A stretch of 64,000 nt of DNA from Gammaproteobacteria bacterium. GTDB lineage: Bacteria > Pseudomonadota > Gammaproteobacteria > Burkholderiales > Gallionellaceae. The stretch lies in NCBI GenBank assembly GCA_018819205.1, contig JAHJQE010000011.1, positions 47,978 through 111,977 on the forward strand, read 5' to 3'. The position numbers and the translations under genes are program-made. Of the stretch, positions 39,667 to 48,754 are shown in pieces. Under the pieces are notes generated by a model. That model saw only the letters and a program-made list of their open reading frames with translations. It did not search any database and was not told the DNA's origin. Positions within the stretch are counted from its first letter, which is position 1. Each line of letters begins with the position of its first letter.

Positions 39667-40251
39667 ATGAATATTTTACAAAACAAAACAGTCTGGATCG
39701 CATCGGCATTACTGCTGTTAATGGCGTTGACGCGCTACAACCATTTCGGTTCAGCCTTGTCTTTGCCAGATGCTTCATATGCCGTGTTCTTTCTGGGTGG
39801 TCTTTTCCTCGGTCGTGTACGCGGTGCCTTGGTGATTCTTGCATTGCTGATGATAGAGGCGGCGATGGTCGATTATTACGCGATCAACTTCCGCGAAGTG
39901 AGTGGCTGGTGTGTGACCTCGGCCTACACCTTCCTGGTATTCGCCTATGGCGCGCTGTGGTTCATTGGTCGCTGGTATGCGCCGCACCATGATCTGACGC
40001 TCAAAGGCATGGCAGGCCTGTTGCTGGCAGGCGCAGTTGCAGGTAGTGCGGCGTTCGTCATCGCCAACGTGAGTTTTTATCTGTTGGCCGGATATTTCGA
40101 CAGCATGAGCGTTATCCAGTATGTCTCCAGCGTCGCGCAATACTACGGTCCTTATGTCGCAGTGGCGGTGTTCTACATCGGTTCGGCGGCGGGGGCGCAG
40201 ATGCTGTTCGCATTGCTCAGCGGCAAGAATCGGCAGGTCGATGCACGCTGA
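39667..40251 (+). CDS. btuM: BtuM-like cobalamin transporter, solitary ECF-type S component
   Basis: The 194-residue protein has about six membrane segments. Gene order (cobalamin riboswitch, btuB, this gene), size and a single cysteine at residue 82 (SGWCVTSAYTF) fit BtuM, the B12-specific S component known from Thiobacillus denitrificans, in which a cysteine near this position coordinates cobalt and removes the cyanide ligand. No ECF ATPase or EcfT gene lies nearby. The ATG at 39667 with a GGGAGA site is preferred to the track start at 39604, which lies in the hairpin region. The identification is by context and pattern. Confidence 0.78.
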   Translation: MNILQNKTVWIASALLLLMALTRYNHFGSALSLPDASYAVFFLGGLFLGRVRGALVILALLMIEAAMVDYYAINFREVSGWCVTSAYTFLVFAYGALWFIGRWYAPHHDLTLKGMAGLLLAGAVAGSAAFVIANVSFYLLAGYFDSMSVIQYVSSVAQYYGPYVAVAVFYIGSAAGAQMLFALLSGKNRQVDAR

Positions 40252-40278
40252 TTCAGCCCCTCGGAGCATTGCTGTCCG

Positions 40279-42033
40279 ATGACTAGCGCGCAACTCTACC
40301 TGCGCTTGATGCGCTATGTACGCCCGCATTGGCGGGTGTTCGCAATTTCCATCCTCGGCATGGCAGTGGCTGCGGCAACTGAGCCCTTGTTGCCGGCATT
40401 ACTCAAGCCATTCCTCGACGGTACCTTCGTGCACAAAGATGATGCGGTGATGCATTGGGCGCCGGTATTCATCCTGGTCATATTCTTTGTTCGCGGCATC
40501 GCAACCTTCTTCGGGTCGTATGCTATCCACTGGGTAGGGAACAAGGTGGTCATGGATCTGCGTGCTGAGATGTTTGGAAAATTGATGTCCTTGCCTACGC
40601 GCTACTACGATGATCATGCAACCGGTTCTTTGATCTCCAAACTCACCTACGATGTGACCAATGTCACGGCTGCAGCTACCAGTGTAGTCACCATCACCAT
40701 CCGCGACAGCATCATCATCCTCGGTCTGCTGGGCTGGCTGTTCTACCTGGACTGGAAGCTGACATTGATCTCGCTTACCGTCGCACCCGTGGTGGCCTGG
40801 GTGATTCAGACGATCAACCGCCGACTGCGCAGTTCCAGTCGTGATACGCAACAGGCAATGGGAAGCATCACGCAAGTGATCGAGGAAAGTGTGACTGCCC
40901 ACAAGGTGGTCAAGTTGTTCGGCGGTCAGCAATATGAACAGCAACGCTTCGACCAGGAAATCAACTGGGTACGTCGGCATATGATGAAGCAGGCTGCTGC
41001 TGCTGTGGCCAACGTACCCATCGTGCAGATGGTTGCGGCGATAGCTTTGGCTTTCGTGATCTACCTGGCGATTGGCCAGGCACAGAGTGATGCCACGACC
41101 GTTGGCAGCTTCCTTTCGTTTGTCGCGGCGATGCTGATGCTTACAGCACCACTGAAGCGCATCACCAGCATCAATGAATTTATCCAGCGCGGCTTGGCAG
41201 CTGCAGAAAGTGTCTTTGCTTTACTGGATACCGAGAGTGAAGTCGACCAGGGAAAATTGCATTTGGGAAGGGTGAAGGGAGCTGTTAGCTTTCAGCACAT
41301 CGACTTTGCTTACCTGCCGGGTGGCAAATTGGTTCTGAACGACATCGATCTGGATATTCCTGCAGGACAGGTGGTGGCGCTGGTGGGGGCTTCTGGAAGC
41401 GGCAAAAGTACTTTGGCGAATCTGGTGCCGCGTTTTTATGAGCTGAGCAAAGGACGCATTCAGATCGACGGGCAGGATATACATGACGTATCGTTGGTCA
41501 GCCTGCGCGCGAACATCGCGCTGGTAAGTCAGGAAGTGGTGCTGTTCAACGATACCATCGCAGCCAACATCGCCTACGGTCAGATGCGCGCAGTGCCTGA
41601 GAGCGAGATCGTCGCGGCGGCAGCGGCGGCTCATGCGATGGAATTCATCAAGGATATGCCGCAGGGGCTGCAGACGCTGGTCGGAGAAAAGGGTTTACGC
41701 CTATCCGGCGGGCAGCGCCAGCGCATCGCCATCGCACGCGCCATCCTCAAGGACGCCCCCATCTTGATTCTGGACGAGGCGACTTCGGCACTGGACAGCG
41801 AATCCGAGCGTCATGTGCAGGCTGCGTTGGAGATACTGATGCGTGGGCGCACCACGCTGGTGATAGCGCACCGTCTGTCCACCATCGAGAAGGCGGACCG
41901 CATCGTGGTATTGAGCAAGGGGCGGATCGTGGAAGCGGGTACCCATGCTCAGTTGCTGGACAAGGATGGCGAATATGCGCAACTGCATCGCACACAGTTT
42001 GGCGGGGCAGGGGAACAGGAAATTTCTGCATAA
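40279..42033 (+). CDS. msbA: Lipid A / lipooligosaccharide core flippase MsbA-type ABC transporter
   Basis: This is a half-size ABC exporter with an N-terminal six-helix membrane domain (about residues 1-310) and a C-terminal ATPase. The Walker A motif GASGSGKSTLANL, the ABC signature LSGGQRQRIAIARA, Walker B ILILDEATSALD and the H-loop IAHRLST are all intact. The length (584) and the overall sequence style match MsbA, which moves lipid A-core across the inner membrane; a related exporter cannot be excluded. It starts 27 bases after btuM with no clear promoter between. Confidence 0.88.
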   Translation: MTSAQLYLRLMRYVRPHWRVFAISILGMAVAAATEPLLPALLKPFLDGTFVHKDDAVMHWAPVFILVIFFVRGIATFFGSYAIHWVGNKVVMDLRAEMFGKLMSLPTRYYDDHATGSLISKLTYDVTNVTAAATSVVTITIRDSIIILGLLGWLFYLDWKLTLISLTVAPVVAWVIQTINRRLRSSSRDTQQAMGSITQVIEESVTAHKVVKLFGGQQYEQQRFDQEINWVRRHMMKQAAAAVANVPIVQMVAAIALAFVIYLAIGQAQSDATTVGSFLSFVAAMLMLTAPLKRITSINEFIQRGLAAAESVFALLDTESEVDQGKLHLGRVKGAVSFQHIDFAYLPGGKLVLNDIDLDIPAGQVVALVGASGSGKSTLANLVPRFYELSKGRIQIDGQDIHDVSLVSLRANIALVSQEVVLFNDTIAANIAYGQMRAVPESEIVAAAAAAHAMEFIKDMPQGLQTLVGEKGLRLSGGQRQRIAIARAILKDAPILILDEATSALDSESERHVQAALEILMRGRTTLVIAHRLSTIEKADRIVVLSKGRIVEAGTHAQLLDKDGEYAQLHRTQFGGAGEQEISA

Positions 42034-42038
42034 GCAGG

Positions 42039-42066
42039 TTGACAGCAGGGATACTTCTGGTAAATT
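42039..42066 (+). promoter_or_regulatory. Sigma-70-type promoter for the peroxiredoxin gene
   Basis: A consensus TTGACA is separated by 16 bases from TAAATT, starting five bases after the msbA stop and about 50 bases before the peroxiredoxin ATG. Confidence 0.6.
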
Positions 42067-42114
42067 CCATACCCTAGCATTTCACTCAACATTAACTCTT
42101 TATTGGAGGTCACC

Positions 42115-42717
42115 ATGGCAGTACTCGTAGGCAAGCAAGCTCCTGATTTCAACGCAGTTACCGTGATGGGTAACAACGAGATCAATGAAACATTCAATCT
42201 GAGCAAGCACATCAACGGCAAATACGCAGTGGTGTTCTTCTACCCGCTGGATTTCACCTTCGTGTGCCCATCCGAGCTGATCGCATTCGATCACCGTCTG
42301 GAAGAATTCAAGAAGCGCAACGTGGAAGTGATCGGCGTGTCCATCGACTCCCAGTTCACCCACTTGGCATGGAAGAACACCCCGGTAGAGAAGGGGGGCA
42401 TCGGACAGGTTCAATATCCACTGGTCGCGGACGTTAAGCACGAGATCTGCAAGGCCTACGACGTGGAAGCCGATGCGGGCGTGGCATTCCGTGGTTCCTT
42501 CCTGATCGACCGCGCTGGTGTAGTGCGTCACCAGGTGGTGAACGACCTGCCGCTAGGTCGCAATATCGACGAGATGCTGCGCATGATCGACGCGCTGCAA
42601 TTCACTGAAGAGCACGGCGAAGTCTGCCCGGCTGGCTGGAGCAAGGGCAAGGCCGGCATGAACGCTTCTCCAGACGGCGTTGCCAAGTACCTGGCATCGC
42701 ATGCCAAGGAACTGTAA
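42115..42717 (+). CDS. Typical 2-Cys peroxiredoxin (AhpC/Prx1 class)
   Basis: The enzyme reduces hydrogen peroxide and organic peroxides in the cytoplasm. The peroxidatic cysteine is Cys51 in DFTFVCPSEL and the resolving cysteine is near residue 171 in GEVCPAGW, so it forms the inter-subunit disulfide of typical 2-Cys enzymes. The 200-residue length is standard. The ATG at 42115 has a strong TTGGAGG ribosome-binding site; the track TTG at 42103 overlaps it. A promoter precedes and a terminator follows, so it is monocistronic. The electron donor gene is not adjacent. Confidence 0.95.
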   Translation: MAVLVGKQAPDFNAVTVMGNNEINETFNLSKHINGKYAVVFFYPLDFTFVCPSELIAFDHRLEEFKKRNVEVIGVSIDSQFTHLAWKNTPVEKGGIGQVQYPLVADVKHEICKAYDVEADAGVAFRGSFLIDRAGVVRHQVVNDLPLGRNIDEMLRMIDALQFTEEHGEVCPAGWSKGKAGMNASPDGVAKYLASHAKEL

Positions 42718-42740
42718 GAACTGAGTTTCACAGTCAGTGC

Positions 42741-42766
42741 AAAAAGGCCCCTTCGGGGCCTTTTTG
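42741..42766 (+). terminator. Strong, probably bidirectional terminator after the peroxiredoxin gene
   Basis: AAAAAGGCCCC and GGGGCCTTTTT form an 11-bp stem around a TTCG loop. The A and T tracts let it act in both directions. Confidence 0.94.
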
Positions 42767-42790
42767 CATTCTTGCCAAGACTGCTAGAAT
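42764..42790 (+). promoter_or_regulatory. Candidate promoter for the sodium/solute symporter
   Basis: TTGCAT and an extended -10 (TGCTAGAAT) are spaced by 15 bases, with the -35 at the edge of the terminator. The expected start leaves only about 10 bases of leader before the ATG at 42807. Confidence 0.5.
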
Positions 42791-42806
42791 CCGCGACGTT
42801 CTCAAT

Positions 42807-44273
42807 ATGCGGATTTCCTTCATGCTGGTCGGCTTCGTCTTCCTCTACCTTGTCTTGTCCATCGGCATCGGCATGTATGCCGCCACCAAGGTGCACAATG
42901 CGCGCGACTACATCACTGCCGGGCGATCGCTGCCGATGTACATCGTGCTGGCCATGGTGTTCGCCACCTGGTTCGGTGCAGAAACTGTACTGGGCATCCC
43001 GGCCACGTTCATGGAAGAGGATCTGGGCGGGTTGATCTCCGACCCGTTTGGCGCTTCGCTGTGCTTGGTCCTGTTCGGACTGTTCTTCGCGCGCAAGCTG
43101 TACCGTATGAACCTGCTCACCATCGGTGACTTCTATCGTCAGCGGTTCGGGCACAAGGTCGAGGTCATCGCCGGTATCGCCATCGCTTTGTCCTATCTGG
43201 GCTGGGTGTCGGCGCAGGTCACTGCGCTGGGGCTGGTGTTTAACGTGCTGTCGGACGGCACCATCACCCAAGCGCAGGGTATCCTCATCGGCGCGGCGAT
43301 CGTGTTGCTGTACACGCTTTACGGCGGCATGTGGTCGGTGGCGCTTACCACCTTCGTGCAGATGATCGTCATCGTCATCGGCCTCATCTATATCTCGACA
43401 TTGCTGGCGAATATGACAGGCGGTGTCGCGCCGGTCGTGCAGCACGCGGTGGATAACAATAAATTCAATTTCTGGCCCGACCTGAACGCGGTGGCGATGG
43501 TGGCGTTCATCTCCGGCCTGCTCACCATGGGCTTCGGCTCCATCCCGCAGCAGGACGTGTTCCAGCGCGCCAACACCTCGAAGAACGAGAACGTTGCAGT
43601 GTGGGGTACGGTGCTGGGTGGCGTCGCCTATTTCCTGTTCGCGGCCGTGCCGCTGTTCATGGCCTATTCGGCCAACCTGATCGATCCGGCGCTGACTGCT
43701 CAATGGATGGCGGAGGATAGCCAGAAGTTGCTGCCAGAACTGGTCAAGGCGCACCTGCCGCTCATCGCGCAGGTGATCTTCTATGGCGCCTTGCTGTCGG
43801 TCATCATGAGTACTGCCTCAGGCACCTTGCTCGCGCCGTCAGTCACGCTGTCTGAGAACGTGCTCAAAGGCTGGCTCACGCGCAAGAACCTGTCTGACCA
43901 CAAGATGCTGGTGATGACGCGCTGGGTGGTCGGAGTCTTCTCGGTGTGCGTCACACTCTATGCATTGTGGGCGCTGGATCAGGAGACAGGTATCCACCAG
44001 ATGGTGGAGAACGCCTACAAGGTGACGCTGGTGCTGGCCTTCACGCCGCTGGTGGCTGGGCTGTACTGGAAGCGCGCCACGACGTTGGGTGCCTACTGGG
44101 CGATGGGGCTGGGCGTCGCGGCATGGTTGCCGATGGAGTTCATCGCGCCAGAGGCGGCGCTGCCGCCGCAATTCGTCGGATTCCTGATGAGCATCGTCGG
44201 CATGGTCTTCGGTTCTCTGCTGTCGAAGACGGAAGGTCCATTGCGCGAAAAAACGCAGCCAGCCGCGGAATAG
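42807..44273 (+). CDS. Sodium:solute symporter (SSS family)
   Basis: The 488-residue protein has about thirteen membrane segments and the SSS-family pattern (DYITAGRSLPMYIVLAMVFATWFGAETVLG near residues 30-60, only partly a substrate clue; GSIPQQDVFQRANTSKN in the middle). Relatives carry proline, pantothenate, acetate or other solutes with sodium, and the substrate is not readable here. The ATG at 42807 lacks a ribosome-binding site; ATG 42822 is an alternative. The gene ends just where the Pho box of phoB begins. Confidence 0.88.
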   Translation: MRISFMLVGFVFLYLVLSIGIGMYAATKVHNARDYITAGRSLPMYIVLAMVFATWFGAETVLGIPATFMEEDLGGLISDPFGASLCLVLFGLFFARKLYRMNLLTIGDFYRQRFGHKVEVIAGIAIALSYLGWVSAQVTALGLVFNVLSDGTITQAQGILIGAAIVLLYTLYGGMWSVALTTFVQMIVIVIGLIYISTLLANMTGGVAPVVQHAVDNNKFNFWPDLNAVAMVAFISGLLTMGFGSIPQQDVFQRANTSKNENVAVWGTVLGGVAYFLFAAVPLFMAYSANLIDPALTAQWMAEDSQKLLPELVKAHLPLIAQVIFYGALLSVIMSTASGTLLAPSVTLSENVLKGWLTRKNLSDHKMLVMTRWVVGVFSVCVTLYALWALDQETGIHQMVENAYKVTLVLAFTPLVAGLYWKRATTLGAYWAMGLGVAAWLPMEFIAPEAALPPQFVGFLMSIVGMVFGSLLSKTEGPLREKTQPAAE

Positions 44274-44276
44274 CCA

Positions 44277-44305
44277 CTGTCATGTTACTGTCACAATAGT
44301 TTCAT
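44277..44305 (+). promoter_or_regulatory. Pho box upstream of phoB
   Basis: CTGTCAT (44277) and CTGTCAC (44288) are direct repeats with 11-base spacing, and a weaker third copy GTTTCAT follows at 44299. This matches the tandem PhoB-binding half sites, CTGTCA-type 7-mers every 11 bp. It suggests that phoB-phoR is autoregulated under phosphate limitation. Confidence 0.85.
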
Positions 44306-44344
44306 ACCATCGTCGGCGAACCGTAACGAGAGATGGAGTACATG

Positions 44345-45034
44345 ATGACGACAGCCGATATCCTGCTGGTGGAAGATGAACCGGCGATCCAGGAGTTACT
44401 GGCATTCAATATCGCGCAATGTGGCTTTCGCGCGATCAAGGCGGAAGATGCGACTTCCGCGTTCGCCCACATCAATCGTGCCTTGCCTGATCTGATCCTG
44501 CTCGACTGGATGTTGCCCGGCGCTACGGGCGTGGAGATCGCGCGCAAGTTGCGCGCGGACTCCCGCACACGCGACATCCCGATCATCATGCTGACAGCGC
44601 GCACTGATGAGCGCGACAAGATACTGGGCCTCGAATCGGGTGCGGACGATTACATCACCAAGCCTTTTTCGCCACGTGAACTGATGGCGCGTATCCGTGC
44701 TGTGTTGCGCCGCCGCGCCCCGCAGATGAGCGACGAGACCGTGCGCGTGGAAGGCATCGAACTCTCGCCGACTACACACCGTGTTTCCGCCAACGGCCAG
44801 AACATCGAACTCGGTCCTACCGAGTTCCGCCTGCTGCATTTCTTCATGACCCATATCGAGCGTGTCTATAGCCGTGCACAGTTGCTCGATCAGGTCTGGG
44901 GCGATCACGTGTTCGTAGAGGAACGCACGGTAGACGTGCATATCCGCCGTTTGCGTCAGGCGCTGGAACCCTCAGAAACCGACAAGATGGTGCAGACTGT
45001 GCGTGGTAGCGGCTATCGCTTTTCACGAACATAA
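44345..45034 (+). CDS. phoB: Phosphate regulon response regulator PhoB
   Basis: PhoB is the OmpR-family transcription factor of the phosphate regulon. The receiver domain has the acidic pair in VEDEP, the phospho-acceptor Asp54 in [10 protein letters not shown], the Thr in MLTART and Lys in [13 protein letters not shown]. The winged-helix C-terminus ends with [13 protein letters not shown] and VRGSGYRF. The ATG at 44345 sits six bases after GGAG and gives 229 residues, the length of Escherichia coli PhoB; the track ATG at 44333 has no such site. phoR follows. Confidence 0.95.
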   Translation: MTTADILLVEDEPAIQELLAFNIAQCGFRAIKAEDATSAFAHINRALPDLILLDWMLPGATGVEIARKLRADSRTRDIPIIMLTARTDERDKILGLESGADDYITKPFSPRELMARIRAVLRRRAPQMSDETVRVEGIELSPTTHRVSANGQNIELGPTEFRLLHFFMTHIERVYSRAQLLDQVWGDHVFVEERTVDVHIRRLRQALEPSETDKMVQTVRGSGYRFSRT

Positions 45035-45100
45035 ACGCCTGAGGCGCGCTGCGGCTGGTTCCGCCCGTATAATGCCGCCGTCCAATAACGAGATCATGCC

Positions 45101-46396
45101 GTGAGCGACTTCTGGCAGCGAGTTTTTTTCTTCCATTTTTTCCTGCTCCTGTTTTCGTTGCTGGTGTGGGCCATCGCCGGTGCCTTGCCGGCAGTATTCG
45201 TCTTTGCTATCGGGATATCGTTGCGATTGCTGCACCATTTGCGCAATCTGGCGGATCTGCTGCGCTGGTTGAAAGACCCCGAGAATCTGGCGTTGCCGGA
45301 CGGCTCAGGCCTGTGGGAAGAGGTGTTCTCCCATTTGAACAAGATGGTGCGCAGCAATCGTTTGCAACGCGAAAAGCACATCGCGTCATTGCAGCAGATG
45401 GAGCAGGCCACTGCTGCCTTACCTGAAGGCGTGGTCATTCTGGACGATGTGGACCGCATCGAATGGTGTAATCCGTTGGCGTCCAAGCATTTCGGGCTGG
45501 ATAGCGATTACGACATCGGCCAACAGATCACCTATCTGGCGCGTCAGCCGGCCTTCGTCCAATACCTCGCAGCACGGGAATTTGGCAAGCCGCTGGTATT
45601 GCACGGTGCGCGTCAGGACGACCTGATCCTGTCCATCAAGCTGATCTCCTACGGCGAGAACCAACGTCTGCTGATCAGTCGCGACATCACCCAGTTGCAA
45701 CGTATCGAAACCATGCGGCGTGACTTCGTTGCCAACGTCTCGCACGAATTACGCACACCGCTCACGGTCGTCAACGGATTCGTCGAGACACTGCAGGACA
45801 TGCCGTCCCGCGACAGCGAGATGGCGCAGCGCGCCCTGTATCTGATGGGCGAACAGACCGACCGCATGGAACATCTGGTGGACGATCTGCTGACCTTGTC
45901 GCGACTGGAAGACGACCAGAACCGCTTGCGAGAAGAGAAGGTGGAAGTGGATAAGTTGCTGGATGAAGTCATGCGCGACGGCAAGTTGTTGAGCAACGGC
46001 AAGCATCGCATAGAGTTGCAGGAAAATTGCGGCGTGAACCTGAACGGAAGCCGGGATGAGCTGCGCAGTGCTTTCTCCAATCTGGTCAGCAATGCCATCC
46101 GCTACACACCGGATGGCGGGAACATCGAGGTACGCTGGTCGCTGCGCGATGGGCATGCGGTGTTTGCCGTAAAGGACAGTGGCATAGGCATCGCACAGCA
46201 ACACATCGCGCGACTGGCCGAACGTTTCTATCGAGTGGACCGTAGCCGATCGCGCGAGACCGGCGGTACAGGCTTAGGCCTGGCCATCGTCAAGCATGTG
46301 GCGATGCGGCATCAGGCGAGGCTGCATATCGTCAGCGAAGAAGGCCAGGGCAGTACTTTTTCCATCATTTTCCCCGCTGTGCGCATGCTGCAGTAA
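45101..46396 (+). CDS. phoR: Phosphate regulon sensor histidine kinase PhoR
   Basis: PhoR phosphorylates PhoB when phosphate is scarce. Two N-terminal hydrophobic segments (about residues 8-45) anchor it, followed by a PAS domain (residues about 95-195), the H-box NVSHELRTPLTVV with the phospho-acceptor near His214, and the ATPase boxes NLVSNAIRYTPDGG, VKDSGIGI and GGTGLGLAIVKH. No large periplasmic domain is present, as usual for PhoR. The start is a GTG at 45101, 66 bases after phoB. Confidence 0.94.
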   Translation: MSDFWQRVFFFHFFLLLFSLLVWAIAGALPAVFVFAIGISLRLLHHLRNLADLLRWLKDPENLALPDGSGLWEEVFSHLNKMVRSNRLQREKHIASLQQMEQATAALPEGVVILDDVDRIEWCNPLASKHFGLDSDYDIGQQITYLARQPAFVQYLAAREFGKPLVLHGARQDDLILSIKLISYGENQRLLISRDITQLQRIETMRRDFVANVSHELRTPLTVVNGFVETLQDMPSRDSEMAQRALYLMGEQTDRMEHLVDDLLTLSRLEDDQNRLREEKVEVDKLLDEVMRDGKLLSNGKHRIELQENCGVNLNGSRDELRSAFSNLVSNAIRYTPDGGNIEVRWSLRDGHAVFAVKDSGIGIAQQHIARLAERFYRVDRSRSRETGGTGLGLAIVKHVAMRHQARLHIVSEEGQGSTFSIIFPAVRMLQ

Positions 46397-46459
46397 GATG
46401 CGAGTAGATCCTGGGCGCTTGCCGCGAGCGCCGGGCTGATAGATGCGGCAGGGGGAGTT

Positions 46460-48754
46460 ATGAAATTGAGCAGACTGTCCGAACTGCTGACATTCCAGCA
46501 GTCCTTCGGGGAGCAGGAGCAACACATCCGGTACAAGGTCGTTTTCCTGAACAGTGTGTTCCTGCTGGCGGTGGTCGTCGCATTCGGGATGGGATTCTAC
46601 CGCTGGCAGCACAGCGCTCTCATGGGGGCGATCGATTTCGCTTTCTCGATTGGCGGTCTGCTCGCCCTTGCATATCTCAGGCGTCACAAAGAAAAGGTCG
46701 AACTCGTCAGTACCGTGGCCATCGCCATGGCCTATCTGCTGTTCCTCGCTATCTACCTGCTCGCCCCGTACAACACGATGCGGTTGTCACTGTTCTTTCT
46801 GTTGTCTGCATCCGTGTTCTATCTCAAGGGGCGCAGGACAGGACTGTACGGCCTAGCCTGCATCCTGCTGACCATTCCGGTAGCACATGTCCTGGCGGGA
46901 GGGGCCACAGCCTATTCCACCATAGACATCATCACGACCTGCGTGTACCTGATCGCGCTGTTCGTGATCTTCTGGCAATACGAATCGGTAAGGGAGCTGC
47001 AGTACCAGCGTGACCATGAGCACGAGATGCAGCTGCGCGTCGATCAACGCACCCGGCAACTGCTGGAAGCGGAACGTGGTCGGTTCCAGACCATCCTGGA
47101 TAATGCCCCGCTGGGAATCTGGATGCTGACGCCCGAGGGGCGCCTGCAATTCGTCAACAAGGGATTTTGCAAGGCGACCGGTATAACTGAAGAAACTTTT
47201 CTTGCGGCGCGTCACTATGTCGAGGTATTGCCCGCGTCAATGGCTGCCAACTGCATGCAGTCGGACCGGGAATGTCTGGCGCAGAACGCTCCGCACCTTT
47301 CACGGGAGTGGGTGCCGTTCGTGGACGGACGCGACCATCTGCTCGAGATCACCAAGATCCGCCTCAAGAATCCGGATGGTTCTGTCAGTGGACTGATCGG
47401 TCTGGCGATGGATATCACAGAGCGCGCCGAACACGAAAAGCAACTGGAAAAGATCGCGCATTTCGATGCACTGACCGGTGTGCCCAATCGTGTGTTATTG
47501 GCCGATCGTCTGAAGCAAGCCGTGGCCAGAACACATCGCGATCAAGGCATGCTGGCGGTGTGTTACCTGGATCTGGATGGATTCAAACCGGTCAATGACA
47601 GTTACGGACATGAGATAGGCGACCAAGTGTTGGTGGAGATCACTCGCCGTATCAAACAGGTGATCCGCGAGGACGATACGGTAGCCCGATTGGGCGGGGA
47701 TGAGTTCGTGGTACTGCTGGTCGGACTGACACGCCCGGAAGAATGTGCCGGTAGCCTGCATCGTCTGCTGCATGCCATCAGCCAGCCTATCTCGATACAG
47801 CAGCATTCCATCCAGATCAGCGCCAGCATCGGCGTCTCGCTGTATCCGGAAGACGAGCATGATCCCGACACCCTGTTGCGTCATGCCGACCAGGCCATGT
47901 ACATCGCCAAGCAGGCAGGCAGGAACCAGTATCACCTGTTCGATCTTGGGCACGACCAGCGTGCACGTTCGCATCATGCGATGCAGGAGCAGATACGACG
48001 GGGCATGGATCGCGGCGAGTTCGAACTTTATTTCCAGCCCAAGATATCCCTGTCGACGGGAGAATTGCTTGGAGCCGAGGCACTCATTCGCTGGAACCAT
48101 CCTGAGCGGGGGCTGTTGCTGCCAGGAGAGTTCCTGCGCGTGATCGAAAACACCGAACTGGAGATCGTACTGGGCGACTGGGTGATCGCCGATGCCATCG
48201 GGCGCTTGCGCCGCTGGCGTGAACAAGGGTTCGCCATCGAGGTCAGCATCAACGTGTCGGCTTGGCATCTGCAATCCCCAGGATTTGTGGACAGCCTGCG
48301 TACAGCAGCCAATCTATGCTGTCCCGGGGATTGTTCCGGTACCTTGCAGGTGGAAGTGCTGGAGACGGCAGCATTGAACGACGTCGCGACAGTAAGCGGT
48401 ATCATTCAGGAGTGCAAATTGTTCGGCATGTGCTTCGCGCTGGATGACTTTGGCACCGGCTATTCATCGCTCAGCTATCTGAGCAAGTTCGATGTGGATA
48501 CGCTCAAAATCGACCAGTCGTTCGTGCGCGACATGCTGCATGACAAGGGTGATCACGCCATCGTGCAAGGCATCATCGCACTGGCGAAGGCTTTTGAAAT
48601 GACCACGGTGGCGGAAGGGGTCGAGACTGACGAGCAATACCGGATGCTGGCAGAGATGGGCTGCGATCTGGCGCAGGGTTTCGGCATCGCACGACCTATG
48701 CCGGAAGCCGCCTTACTGGAATGGGGCAGGCCGCGCCTGCCTAAGCAGGCTTGA
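46460..48754 (+). CDS. Membrane-associated PAS-GGDEF-EAL protein (c-di-GMP turnover)
   Basis: The 764-residue protein starts with about six membrane segments (residues 30-180), then a PAS domain (about 200-320), a GGDEF domain (330-490) and an EAL domain (500-755). The cyclase motif GGDEF is intact near residue 412, with an RxxD inhibitory site (REDD) five residues before it. The phosphodiesterase motifs are also intact: EALIRW, DDFGTGYSSLSYL, KIDQSFV and VAEGVET. Both activities are therefore possible. It follows phoR by 63 bases and overlaps the convergent unknown gene by 14 bases. Confidence 0.94.
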   Translation: MKLSRLSELLTFQQSFGEQEQHIRYKVVFLNSVFLLAVVVAFGMGFYRWQHSALMGAIDFAFSIGGLLALAYLRRHKEKVELVSTVAIAMAYLLFLAIYLLAPYNTMRLSLFFLLSASVFYLKGRRTGLYGLACILLTIPVAHVLAGGATAYSTIDIITTCVYLIALFVIFWQYESVRELQYQRDHEHEMQLRVDQRTRQLLEAERGRFQTILDNAPLGIWMLTPEGRLQFVNKGFCKATGITEETFLAARHYVEVLPASMAANCMQSDRECLAQNAPHLSREWVPFVDGRDHLLEITKIRLKNPDGSVSGLIGLAMDITERAEHEKQLEKIAHFDALTGVPNRVLLADRLKQAVARTHRDQGMLAVCYLDLDGFKPVNDSYGHEIGDQVLVEITRRIKQVIREDDTVARLGGDEFVVLLVGLTRPEECAGSLHRLLHAISQPISIQQHSIQISASIGVSLYPEDEHDPDTLLRHADQAMYIAKQAGRNQYHLFDLGHDQRARSHHAMQEQIRRGMDRGEFELYFQPKISLSTGELLGAEALIRWNHPERGLLLPGEFLRVIENTELEIVLGDWVIADAIGRLRRWREQGFAIEVSINVSAWHLQSPGFVDSLRTAANLCCPGDCSGTLQVEVLETAALNDVATVSGIIQECKLFGMCFALDDFGTGYSSLSYLSKFDVDTLKIDQSFVRDMLHDKGDHAIVQGIIALAKAFEMTTVAEGVETDEQYRMLAEMGCDLAQGFGIARPMPEAALLEWGRPRLPKQA

